Below, piece by piece: positions 1 through 5,072 of a DNA stretch of 8,311 bases. The notes beneath the pieces are model-generated. The model made no database searches and was not told the origin of the DNA. It was given only the letters and a program-made list of their open reading frames with translations. This DNA is from Bacilli bacterium (GTDB lineage Bacteria; Bacillota_I; Bacilli_A; RFN20; CAG-288): NCBI GenBank assembly GCA_900763245.1, contig CAAFJQ010000142.1:1-8311 (forward strand), written 5' to 3'. The position numbers were made by a program, and so were the translations under genes. Numbering within the stretch: position 1 is the stretch's first letter; the number at the start of each line of letters is the position of its first letter.

Positions 1-75
1 AAAATCACATTTTTATATGAAATAGTGAGAAAATATCTACAATAAAGGCAGACCACAGTCTGAACATTAGTTATA

Positions 76-354
76 TCATAGCAAGTTAAAAAACATTGGT
101 TTGCAAAAAAACATAGAATCCCTTCGCTTTCCGTTACGCACTCCATCATCATAGTAACGATGACAGCCACATATCGGACAACACACGTCTCTCCTTGCCT
201 GCTGTGCAAACAGATCAAGCGGTGTTCTGCTTTCTTTCTTCTTTTCTCTTGCTTCAAGTTCCGTATCTATTTCATCTCTTAACGACAATAATTCTTCTTT
301 GGAAAAAGCACGAATGTCCAGGCCGGACACGGATTCGATTGTAGTGGTTCTCAT
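76..354 (-). pseudogene. Truncated N-terminal fragment of a zinc-ribbon IS transposase
   Basis: The 92-residue reading frame looks like the start of an insertion-sequence transposase of the type with an N-terminal zinc ribbon (IS1595-like in style). Residues 15-45 are a charged helical segment. C59-P-I-C62-G followed by DDGVRNGKRR (69-78) matches the first half of the zinc ribbon and the Asn-Gly-x-Arg turn seen in these proteins. The second Cys pair is not intact: only C84 is present, in FFCKPMFFN, where the family normally has a C-x-x-C followed by Gly-Lys. The catalytic domain is absent and TGA follows at residue 93. I infer that homology breaks near residue 78-80 and that this is a dead remnant. 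The ATG has a purine-rich GGAAGG about 11 bases upstream. It could instead be a small zinc-finger protein; the family assignment is by eye. Confidence 0.55.
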
Positions 355-393
355 AGGGCGATGGTCCTTCCTTAATCATAGGTTTGGCAGGAT

Positions 394-422
394 TTTATAG
401 TTATTTCTGAAAACTATCTAAA
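394..422 (-). promoter_or_regulatory. Possible promoter of the transposase remnant, with inverted repeats in the spacer
   Basis: Reading the minus strand, TTTAGA (417-422) and TATAAA (394-399) are 17 bases apart, 4 of 6 and 5 of 6 matches to the vegetative consensus. Two overlapping inverted repeats fall in the same place: GTTATTT (400-406) with AAATAAC (420-426), and ATAGTT (397-402) with AACTAT (412-417). They could be an operator, a weak hairpin after the upstream regulator gene, or part of an old IS end. No U-run follows, so I do not call a terminator. Confidence 0.3.
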
Positions 423-464
423 TAACGAACGGAAACATCGCGTTAGTCGGACGCTTTTTGACGA

Positions 465-1214
465 TCAGAATTCTTTGTGAATGTTTTTGTCGATGGGGGA
501 GAAGACGATGTAGTAGACAGGAATCAATAAGAAGAGGAACCAGTAGGGATGCCAAAGACCTGAGAACATTCCTATGAAGCAATAGATGCCAGTGACAAGA
601 AGAGGAAAGATAAATTCACAGAATCTTCTTTTTGAAATAGCTTCAAAGAGACTAGGGACAGTAGGGGCTAAGATAAACAACGGCCAATACAGTGCCCAGC
701 CAGAAGGGACAAGACATCCTAATAACAGATAGGCGATTGTGACAAGGAAGAAGGTGCCTCCCCAGATGGAACCGACGATGATGTCATGTCTGATCTCTTC
801 TTTTGTTTTCTTCTTTTCTTTTTTGTTGGAAGAGCTGATGTTGACGCCGTCGCTAGAGACAAGAACGTCATCATTTCCGTTATTGACATGGACATAGGCG
901 CCGCCTTTTGAAACGTGAACGACATTTCCTTTGTCATCTTTGACTGTGAAGTCGTGCTCTTTGTTTTCTTCTTCTCTTTCTTTTGTTTCTTTTGCGATGT
1001 CATCGATTGATTCATCGCTGCTTAATAAGTCATCCAATGAGACATTGTAAAGCTTTGCAAGACAGATCAGATTATCGGTATCAGGGCTTGCCTCTGCTCT
1101 TTCCCATTTGGAAACGGCCTGTCTTGATAATCCTAATTTATCTGCTAACTGCTCTTGGGATAATCCACTCTTCTTTCTCAGCTCGACTAATCGGTTTGCA
1201 ATTTTGATATTCAT
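465..1214 (-). CDS. Membrane-anchored XRE-family helix-turn-helix regulator
   Basis: This 249-residue protein has three parts. Residues 5-62 are a classic HTH_3/XRE DNA-binding domain (RLVELRKKSGLSQEQLADKL, then SRQAVSKWERAEASPDTDNL). Residues 63-140 form a highly charged linker holding a short, probably beta-rich repeat, VVHVSKGGAYVHV then VLVSSDGVNIS (98-127). Residues 144-240 hold about four hydrophobic segments (roughly 144-166, 172-193, 199-218, 222-240). The HTH should lie on the cytoplasmic face. Regulators with this plan are widespread in Bacillota, usually of unknown ligand; here an envelope- or membrane-responsive role is only inferred. The start is secure: GGAGGTGG sits about seven bases before the ATG. 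It lies 150 bases downstream of the 254-residue gene on the same strand, and that gap contains repeats that could be its own operators. The stop is TGA. Confidence 0.85.
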   Translation of the reverse strand: MNIKIANRLVELRKKSGLSQEQLADKLGLSRQAVSKWERAEASPDTDNLICLAKLYNVSLDDLLSSDESIDDIAKETKEREEENKEHDFTVKDDKGNVVHVSKGGAYVHVNNGNDDVLVSSDGVNISSSNKKEKKKTKEEIRHDIIVGSIWGGTFFLVTIAYLLLGCLVPSGWALYWPLFILAPTVPSLFEAISKRRFCEFIFPLLVTGIYCFIGMFSGLWHPYWFLFLLIPVYYIVFSPIDKNIHKEF

Positions 1215-1240
1215 AATTTTCCACCTCCGTGTTTCTGCAA

Positions 1241-1253
1241 AAAGTTTAACTTT
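1241..1253. promoter_or_regulatory. 13-bp palindrome, candidate operator upstream of the XRE gene
   Basis: AAAGTT-T-AACTTT is a perfect inverted repeat with six-base arms, centred about 33 bases before the start codon of the XRE regulator. XRE repressors usually bind short dyads overlapping their own promoters, so autoregulation is a reasonable inference. The promoter itself is not obvious: the best minus-strand -10 nearby is a TAAAGT that overlaps this palindrome. Confidence 0.35.
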
Positions 1254-1286
1254 ATTGCCGGTTGCCTACTACCAAGTTTGCTTTTC

Positions 1287-1311
1287 ATTGGCGCAACTAT
1301 TGGTTGCAACT
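1287..1311. repeat. Tandem imperfect 12/13-bp direct repeat upstream of the XRE gene
   Basis: ATTGGCGCAACT (1287-1298) is followed immediately by ATTGGTTGCAACT (1299-1311). The second unit contains the palindrome GTTGCAAC. Related GTTGC/GGCAAC words recur nearby at about 1259-1266 and 1360. The repeat lies 73-97 bases upstream of the XRE start codon, in the gap after the 254-residue gene. Tandem repeats in such a position can be regulator-binding half sites; this is inferred from position only. Confidence 0.4.
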
Positions 1312-1364
1312 GAATTTCACACTGCTCTTTTGTTTATACAACTTAAAATATATATTGAGGTTGC

Positions 1365-2129
1365 TTATAATGTGCATCCCGCAAAAATATCTTTTACAAG
1401 ATAGATTACTGCTACAGAATCGATATCGGAGATTGGGAAATTGTCGGAGAGAGAATCAATTCCGTGCATAATGACTTCTTTATATGCGGATAAGGTAAAA
1501 GCGTTCTGCCATGTCGGTACGATCAATGTTTTTCCCTGGTATAAGAAGATGCCGTTATTCAATGAAGAGTAATCCGGTCTTACTTTATTGCTTTCGATTC
1601 CGGTCTTGTTAAGGAAGGAATGGAAAAGAGAACGGGAGAAAAGGACGACCTGATTGAAGATGATTTCTTTATTCTTGTTGAATTCCTTGATGATTGATTT
1701 GCTTTCTTTTTCGCCTTTCATCATGAGAGACAAAACAGCAAGAGGAGCAAACTTTGCAATCATTTCCGGAAGGAGGACCTGTTTTTTGTTTTCAAAGAAC
1801 TGGTCTAAAAGAAGAAGCGCGTTCTCCTCTTCTGTCTTGCTGTCTAAAGTAAGATCTTCTTTCTGATTCTTGACGATCCTGTCCCACTCTTCTTTGAAAT
1901 AGAGATAGCCTTTCTGGCTGCTTTCTTTTCCCTGCGCTTTGAAAACAATGCTGTTTCCAATCCAGGAATAGATCATATATGCCAAAGAAGTGGAGATATC
2001 CTCGCTTGTCATTCTGTTTTCATCATCTCTATCAAAGTGGTTTGACAGCATTTCATCGCCGATGGAAAAAGAGATTCTTTTTTCATCATTGATCTGAGCG
2101 ATTTTGCTTTTGAGTTCTTGTTTGTTCAT
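1365..2129 (-). CDS. Hypothetical protein, 254 residues, family not recognised
   Basis: I do not recognise this protein. From the ATG at 2127-2129 it has 254 residues; an upstream in-frame TTG (2151-2153) would add eight residues (MFLFYNIG) that overlap a likely -10 box, so I reject it. The chain is mostly charged and probably helical (MNKQELKSKIAQINDEKR at the start), with Lys/Glu-rich stretches around 65-100 and a short hydrophobic patch, MIAKFAPLAVLSLMM. I see no signal peptide, convincing membrane helix, Cys cluster or nucleotide-binding loop, so it is probably cytoplasmic. There is no Shine-Dalgarno before the ATG. It is divergent from guaA across a 94-base spacer and lies upstream of the XRE gene on the same strand, but a 150-base gap argues against tight co-translation. 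Its long intact frame and normal codon use support a real gene. Confidence 0.75.
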   Translation of the reverse strand: MNKQELKSKIAQINDEKRISFSIGDEMLSNHFDRDDENRMTSEDISTSLAYMIYSWIGNSIVFKAQGKESSQKGYLYFKEEWDRIVKNQKEDLTLDSKTEEENALLLLDQFFENKKQVLLPEMIAKFAPLAVLSLMMKGEKESKSIIKEFNKNKEIIFNQVVLFSRSLFHSFLNKTGIESNKVRPDYSSLNNGIFLYQGKTLIVPTWQNAFTLSAYKEVIMHGIDSLSDNFPISDIDSVAVIYLVKDIFAGCTL

Positions 2130-2135
2130 GCCTAT

Positions 2136-2141
2136 ATTGTA
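2136..2141 (-). promoter_or_regulatory. Candidate -10 box placing the start of the 254-residue gene at or near the mRNA 5' end
   Basis: On the minus strand TACAAT is followed by six bases (ATAGGC) and then the ATG. A transcript started from this box would begin at or within a base or two of the start codon, which fits leaderless translation and the missing Shine-Dalgarno. The -35 region is only a T-run, so the promoter call rests on the -10 alone. Confidence 0.4.
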
Positions 2142-2194
2142 AAACAAAAACAAAGATAAAAAAATGTTTTCTTTTCTAACTATCTTCTTGCCTT

Positions 2195-2217
2195 TATAAT
2201 ATTGTGGTAATTAGGAG
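2195..2217 (+). promoter_or_regulatory. guaA -10 box and ribosome binding site
   Basis: TATAAT at 2195-2200 is a consensus -10. The -35 region 17 bases upstream (TTTTCT) is poor. Transcription from here gives a leader of only about 15-20 bases. TAGGAG (2212-2217) lies six bases before the guaA ATG and fixes that start. The leader is too short for a purine riboswitch, which some Bacillota use on purine genes. Confidence 0.6.
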
Positions 2218-2223
2218 AACATC

Positions 2224-3768
2224 ATGATCAAAGATAAAATTGTCGTCATTGATTTTGGTGGTCAATACAACCAATTGATCGCCCGTCGTGTTCGTCAGTG
2301 TCATGTCTATTCTGAAGTCTGGCCTTATACTGTTGATATCGAGAAGTTAAAGGATCCATCTATCAAAGGCATCATCTTTACCGGCGGTCCTAATTCCGTC
2401 TATGATGAGAAGTCGCCTCATATCGCAAAGGAGATCTTCGATCTTCATAAGCCGATATTAGGTATCTGCTATGGTGCACAGCTTATCGCCTATCTCCTTG
2501 GCGGAGAAGTGAAGCATGCTCCGATATCCGAATATGGAAAGACTGCTGTTCATGTTCTAAAAGATGATTCGATTCTTCTTGAGAATGTCGATAAGACAAC
2601 AGAAGTCTTCATGTCTCACACGGATTATATCTCTAAGATTCCGGAAGGCTTTGTTCTTACTGCCAATACTGATAATTGTCCTACAGCTGCATTTGAATGC
2701 AAAGAGAGACAAATCTATGCTACTCAGTTCCATCCTGAAGTCAGACATTCTCTTCAGGGACAGACGATGATTGAAAATTTCATCTATCATGTCTGTCTTT
2801 GCAAAGGGGAGTGGAAGAGCGAATCATTTATTCAGGATGAGATTGAAAGGGTCAGAGAACAGGTCGGAGACAAGAAAGTCCTTTTAGGTCTTTCCGGCGG
2901 TGTTGATTCCGCTGTTGTTGCTGCCTTGCTTTCAAAAGCGATCGGAAACAATCTCTATTGTGTCTTTGTCGATCACGGATTGATGAGAAAAGATGAAGGA
3001 GATGAAGTCGAACGTGTATTTGGAAAGAACGGAAAGTTCACATTGAACTTCATCCGTGACAATGCCGGCAATCTTTTCTTTGAACGCCTCAAAGGCGTCA
3101 GCGATCCGGAACAGAAGAGAAAAATCATTGGGGCCACTTTCCTTGAAGTCTTTGAGAAAGAGACAAAGAAATTATCGGATTGTGAATTCCTGGCTCAGGG
3201 AACTATCTATCCTGACAGAATTGAATCTGGATTAGGAATCTCGGCTAAGATCAAATCCCATCACAATGTCGGTGGCCTTCCGAAGAATATGTCATTCAAA
3301 GGCCTTGTAGAGCCTTTGAAGGATCTCTTCAAGGATGAGGTCAGAGAGGTCGGAAGATTGTTAGGACTTCCTGAGACAATTGTTTCCCGTCAGCCTTTCC
3401 CCGGTCCTGGACTCGGTGTCAGAATCATCGGCGAAGTCACGCCTGAGAAGGTCAAGATCGTTCAGGAAGCCGATTATATCTTCAGAGAAGAGCTTCATAA
3501 GGCCGGTATCGATAAAGACATCAGCCAGTATTTTGCGGCACTGAGCAACATGAGAAGCGTCGGTGTCATGGGAGACGGAAGAACTTATGACTATGCTATT
3601 GTCTTAAGAGCTGTTCAGACCGATGACTTCATGACAGCAAAACCGTATCCGATTCCCTATGATGTCCTGCAGACTGTCGTCGATCGAATTGTCAATGAAG
3701 TCAAAGGCGTCAATCGCGTCGTTTATGACTTCACTTCCAAGCCGCCGTCAACGATTGAGTTAGAGTAG
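2224..3768 (+). CDS. guaA: GMP synthase (glutamine-hydrolysing)
   Basis: This cytoplasmic enzyme aminates XMP to GMP using ATP and ammonia from glutamine, the last step of guanine nucleotide synthesis. At 514 residues it is the usual length. The class I glutamine amidotransferase domain (about 1-195) has the catalytic triad: C82 in GICYGAQ, then H170 and E172 in QFHPE. The ATP pyrophosphatase domain follows, with the PP-loop SGGVDS at 224-229, DHGLMRKDEGDEV (250-262), the KSHHNVGGLPKNM loop (344-356) and RQPFPGPGLGVR (389-400). The C-terminal dimerisation/XMP-binding domain ends in KPPSTIELE. Two small departures from the common form are DR after YP in GTIYPDRIES and Leu513 where the family usually has Trp. 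The gene stands alone, with its own promoter and terminator. The stop is TAG. Confidence 0.98.
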   Translation: MIKDKIVVIDFGGQYNQLIARRVRQCHVYSEVWPYTVDIEKLKDPSIKGIIFTGGPNSVYDEKSPHIAKEIFDLHKPILGICYGAQLIAYLLGGEVKHAPISEYGKTAVHVLKDDSILLENVDKTTEVFMSHTDYISKIPEGFVLTANTDNCPTAAFECKERQIYATQFHPEVRHSLQGQTMIENFIYHVCLCKGEWKSESFIQDEIERVREQVGDKKVLLGLSGGVDSAVVAALLSKAIGNNLYCVFVDHGLMRKDEGDEVERVFGKNGKFTLNFIRDNAGNLFFERLKGVSDPEQKRKIIGATFLEVFEKETKKLSDCEFLAQGTIYPDRIESGLGISAKIKSHHNVGGLPKNMSFKGLVEPLKDLFKDEVREVGRLLGLPETIVSRQPFPGPGLGVRIIGEVTPEKVKIVQEADYIFREELHKAGIDKDISQYFAALSNMRSVGVMGDGRTYDYAIVLRAVQTDDFMTAKPYPIPYDVLQTVVDRIVNEVKGVNRVVYDFTSKPPSTIELE

Positions 3769-3780
3769 CTGTTTATAATC

Positions 3781-3815
3781 AAATAGGTGCACTGAATTGT
3801 TCAGTGCACCTATTT
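3781..3815. terminator. Strong palindromic terminator, probably bidirectional
   Basis: Arms at 3781-3796 and 3800-3815 pair perfectly over 16 bases, with a three-base TTG loop; the top of each arm contains GTGCAC. The right arm ends in ATTT and runs into T-rich sequence, and the mirror-image left arm gives the same on the minus strand. It begins 12 bases after the guaA stop and lies between convergent genes, so it should end transcripts from guaA and from the HAD gene. Confidence 0.85.
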
Positions 3816-3852
3816 TCAGTATCGGAAAAGTTGTTTGTTGAAAAAAGATGAA

Positions 3853-3878
3853 TTTTCAGAGGCTTTCAGTCTTCTGAA
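3853..3878 (-). terminator. Weak hairpin just after the HAD gene stop
   Basis: On the minus strand TTCAGAAG and CCTCTGAA pair with one internal mismatch around an eight-base loop, directly after the TGA. AAATTCATCTTTTTT follows. The stem is short and the T-run is offset, so this may be only a minor terminator ahead of the strong one at 3781-3815. Confidence 0.3.
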
Positions 3879-4718
3879 TCAAAATTGATCTTTTATTTCC
3901 GCTATCAGATGACCGACAGCGTTGTCATTATTGGAAGGAAGATGGATGTTTGATATTCTTTTGATTTCTTCGTTTGCATTCATAGGAGATGCCTTGAATC
4001 CGCAGACTTCCAACATGGTGTGATCGATCATGCTGTCTCCGATTCCTAATACATAGTTAGGATCATATCCTGACAGGGAGCAGTAGCTTCTTATTGCAGT
4101 TCCTTTTGATGCTTTTTTAGAAAAGAATTCGACATAATTTTCGGAATTATGGATGACATATAAATCTTTTTGGAATCTCTTTCCTTCTTCTGTCACTTTA
4201 TCGCACGCTTCTTTCGGACCGATAAAGAGGATTTTGCTTGCTGCTATATTGTATAGATTATGATAGTCAGCATAAATATGATTAGGAGGGAAATGAACGA
4301 TACTGATTTCATTTCTGATGTATTCGTTATCGATTGAATTGCTGTACCATTTATCCAATGAGAAGACGATGGTCGTATACGAAGGGAACTCTCTATATAA
4401 GAAGGATAGTAACTCTGTTTTATTTTTGTCATCGATTGGGGTGGAGGAGATGGCATTGTTATTGCAATCTGTGACATAGGCACCGTTGAGTGTGATGTAA
4501 GGGGTAGATAGTTCTAATTGATCATGATAGGCTTTCAAAGCCTTATACGTTCTTCCTGAAGTCAGGATGAATGGTATTTTGTCTTTGAATTCCATGATTT
4601 CTTTCTTTGTGAAGCTATCTATCTCTAGCTTGGAGTTGATCAGCGTTCCATCGACATCACAGAATATGGCTTCTGTTTTCTTCAATTCGGATGGTTCTAT
4701 TTGATAATTGATTCTCAT
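3879..4718 (-). CDS. Cof-type HAD-superfamily (subclass IIB) hydrolase
   Basis: A 279-residue HAD phosphatase of the Cof/YidA group, which usually dephosphorylates sugar phosphates or other small phosphorylated metabolites in the cytoplasm using Mg2+. All four motifs are visible: DVDGT at 21-25 (nucleophile D21, acid/base D23), motif II T53-S54-G-R, motif III K205 in KASKGTA, and motif IV GIGDSMID at 225-232 with metal ligands D228 and D232. Residues about 80-195 form the C2 cap that sets substrate choice. The C-terminal NEEIKRISN...NDNAVGHLI is typical of Cof proteins. The substrate cannot be deduced. The ATG at 4716-4718 has no Shine-Dalgarno, but no better in-frame start exists and the motif spacing fits. 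The gene is convergent with guaA and divergent from the ABC importer, so a link to the transported substrate is possible but unproven. Confidence 0.9.
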   Translation of the reverse strand: MRINYQIEPSELKKTEAIFCDVDGTLINSKLEIDSFTKKEIMEFKDKIPFILTSGRTYKALKAYHDQLELSTPYITLNGAYVTDCNNNAISSTPIDDKNKTELLSFLYREFPSYTTIVFSLDKWYSNSIDNEYIRNEISIVHFPPNHIYADYHNLYNIAASKILFIGPKEACDKVTEEGKRFQKDLYVIHNSENYVEFFSKKASKGTAIRSYCSLSGYDPNYVLGIGDSMIDHTMLEVCGFKASPMNANEEIKRISNIHLPSNNDNAVGHLIAEIKDQF

Positions 4719-4753
4719 ATTGTATATGTTGCTTTCGTTTTTAAAGCCCTTTT

Positions 4754-4759
4754 ATTATA
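4754..4759 (-). promoter_or_regulatory. -10 box for the HAD hydrolase gene
   Basis: The minus strand has a perfect TATAAT 35 bases before the HAD start codon, giving a leader of about 28 bases. The -35 region is weak (GTTCAT at 17 bases, TTCATC at 16). The leader contains no AGGAGG-like sequence. Confidence 0.5.
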
Positions 4760-4861
4760 TGATTTTTTCAGTAGTGATGAACATAAATATCAACGCCGTT
4801 TTCTTGACACTATCACTTTTTCGACTTCTTTACAAAATATATACAATTTAGTTTTTTAAGA

Positions 4862-4884
4862 CAACAAATCAATGAATTTTGTTG
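4862..4884. repeat. Inverted repeat overlapping the distal -35 box
   Basis: CAACAAA (4862-4868) and TTTGTTG (4878-4884) are seven-base arms around a nine-base spacer. The right arm overlaps the TTGAAA -35 element at 4882-4887, a position where a bound regulator would block or activate that promoter. Confidence 0.4.
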
Positions 4885-4910
4885 AAAAATAGGACTTTGA
4901 TGCCTTTAAT
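4882..4910 (+). promoter_or_regulatory. Distal promoter candidate of the ABC importer operon
   Basis: TTGAAA (4882-4887) and TTTAAT (4905-4910) are separated by exactly 17 bases and each matches five of six consensus positions. Transcription from here would give a leader of about 155 bases for the binding-protein gene and would read through the proximal promoter and cre-like site. Confidence 0.5.
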
Positions 4911-4964
4911 ACTAGACAAAAGGCCAAAAAATACATTTACAGTGTCTTTACAATTTATTTTTTC

Positions 4965-4994
4965 TTGACAAAGTTAAGTGAGTGGGCGTATTCT
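4965..4994 (+). promoter_or_regulatory. Proximal promoter candidate of the ABC importer operon
   Basis: A perfect TTGACA (4965-4970) is followed after 18 bases by TATTCT (4989-4994), four of six. The predicted start near 5001 gives a leader of about 72 bases and places the cre-like site immediately downstream of the start. Confidence 0.5.
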
Positions 4995-5004
4995 AATTGC
5001 AAGC

Positions 5005-5019
5005 TTGGAAGCGCTTTAT
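5005..5019 (+). promoter_or_regulatory. cre-like operator (CcpA/LacI-type)
   Basis: TTGGAAGCGCTTTAT matches the relaxed catabolite-responsive element WTGNAANCGNWNNCW at every fixed position except the near-terminal C. Its core AAGCGCTT (5009-5016) is a perfect palindrome and is the core of high-affinity CcpA sites. It falls at about +5 to +19 of the proximal promoter, where bound CcpA normally represses. A related LacI-family repressor could use the same core. The call rests on motif and position only. Confidence 0.5.
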
Positions 5020-5033
5020 ACACGTTATGTGAT

Positions 5034-5050
5034 TTCGCTTCTATTGCGAA
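5034..5050 (+). other. Small leader hairpin before the binding-protein RBS
   Basis: TTCGC (5034-5038) pairs with GCGAA (5046-5050) around a seven-base loop, followed by TGATTTTTTC and then the AAGGAGG ribosome site. It resembles a minimal attenuator, but the five-base stem is weak. Confidence 0.25.
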
Positions 5051-5072
5051 TGATTTTTTCAAGGAGGAACTT

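Larger units (their letters stand above)
4719..5072. other. 354-base AT-rich divergent intergenic region
   Basis: This spacer separates the HAD gene (minus) from the ABC operon (plus) and holds no gene I can support. It carries the HAD -10 box, two plus-strand promoter candidates, an inverted repeat, a cre-like operator and the leader of the binding-protein gene. TTTTCTTGACA occurs twice (4799-4809 and 4960-4970) and TCTTTACAA twice (4827-4835 and 4945-4953), which suggests a duplicated or multi-promoter control region. The first TTGACA copy has no good -10 at normal spacing. Confidence 0.7.

Noticed and set aside
1..75. Gene or RNA at the left edge
   Set aside because: The stretch is AT-rich and short, with no supported reading frame or stable hairpin.
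1340..1375. Plus-strand promoter-like TTGAGG and TTATAATG words
   Set aside because: The spacing is too short and no plus-strand gene follows; the words overlap the 3' end of a minus-strand gene.
2130..2153. Eight-residue extension of the 254-residue protein from a TTG start
   Set aside because: It has no ribosome site and overlaps the TACAAT box; the downstream ATG is the better start.
2130..2223. Purine riboswitch before guaA
   Set aside because: The spacer is only 94 bases, the -10 box leaves a leader of about 15-20 bases, and no aptamer-like helices are visible.
5027..5032. ATG-TGA start-stop element in the binding-protein leader
   Set aside because: No ribosome site precedes it and six bases occur by chance too easily.
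4965..5072. In-frame N-terminal extension of the binding protein from a TTG codon
   Set aside because: The TTG is part of the TTGACA -35 box, and the ATG at 5073 has an ideal ribosome site and begins a textbook lipoprotein signal peptide.
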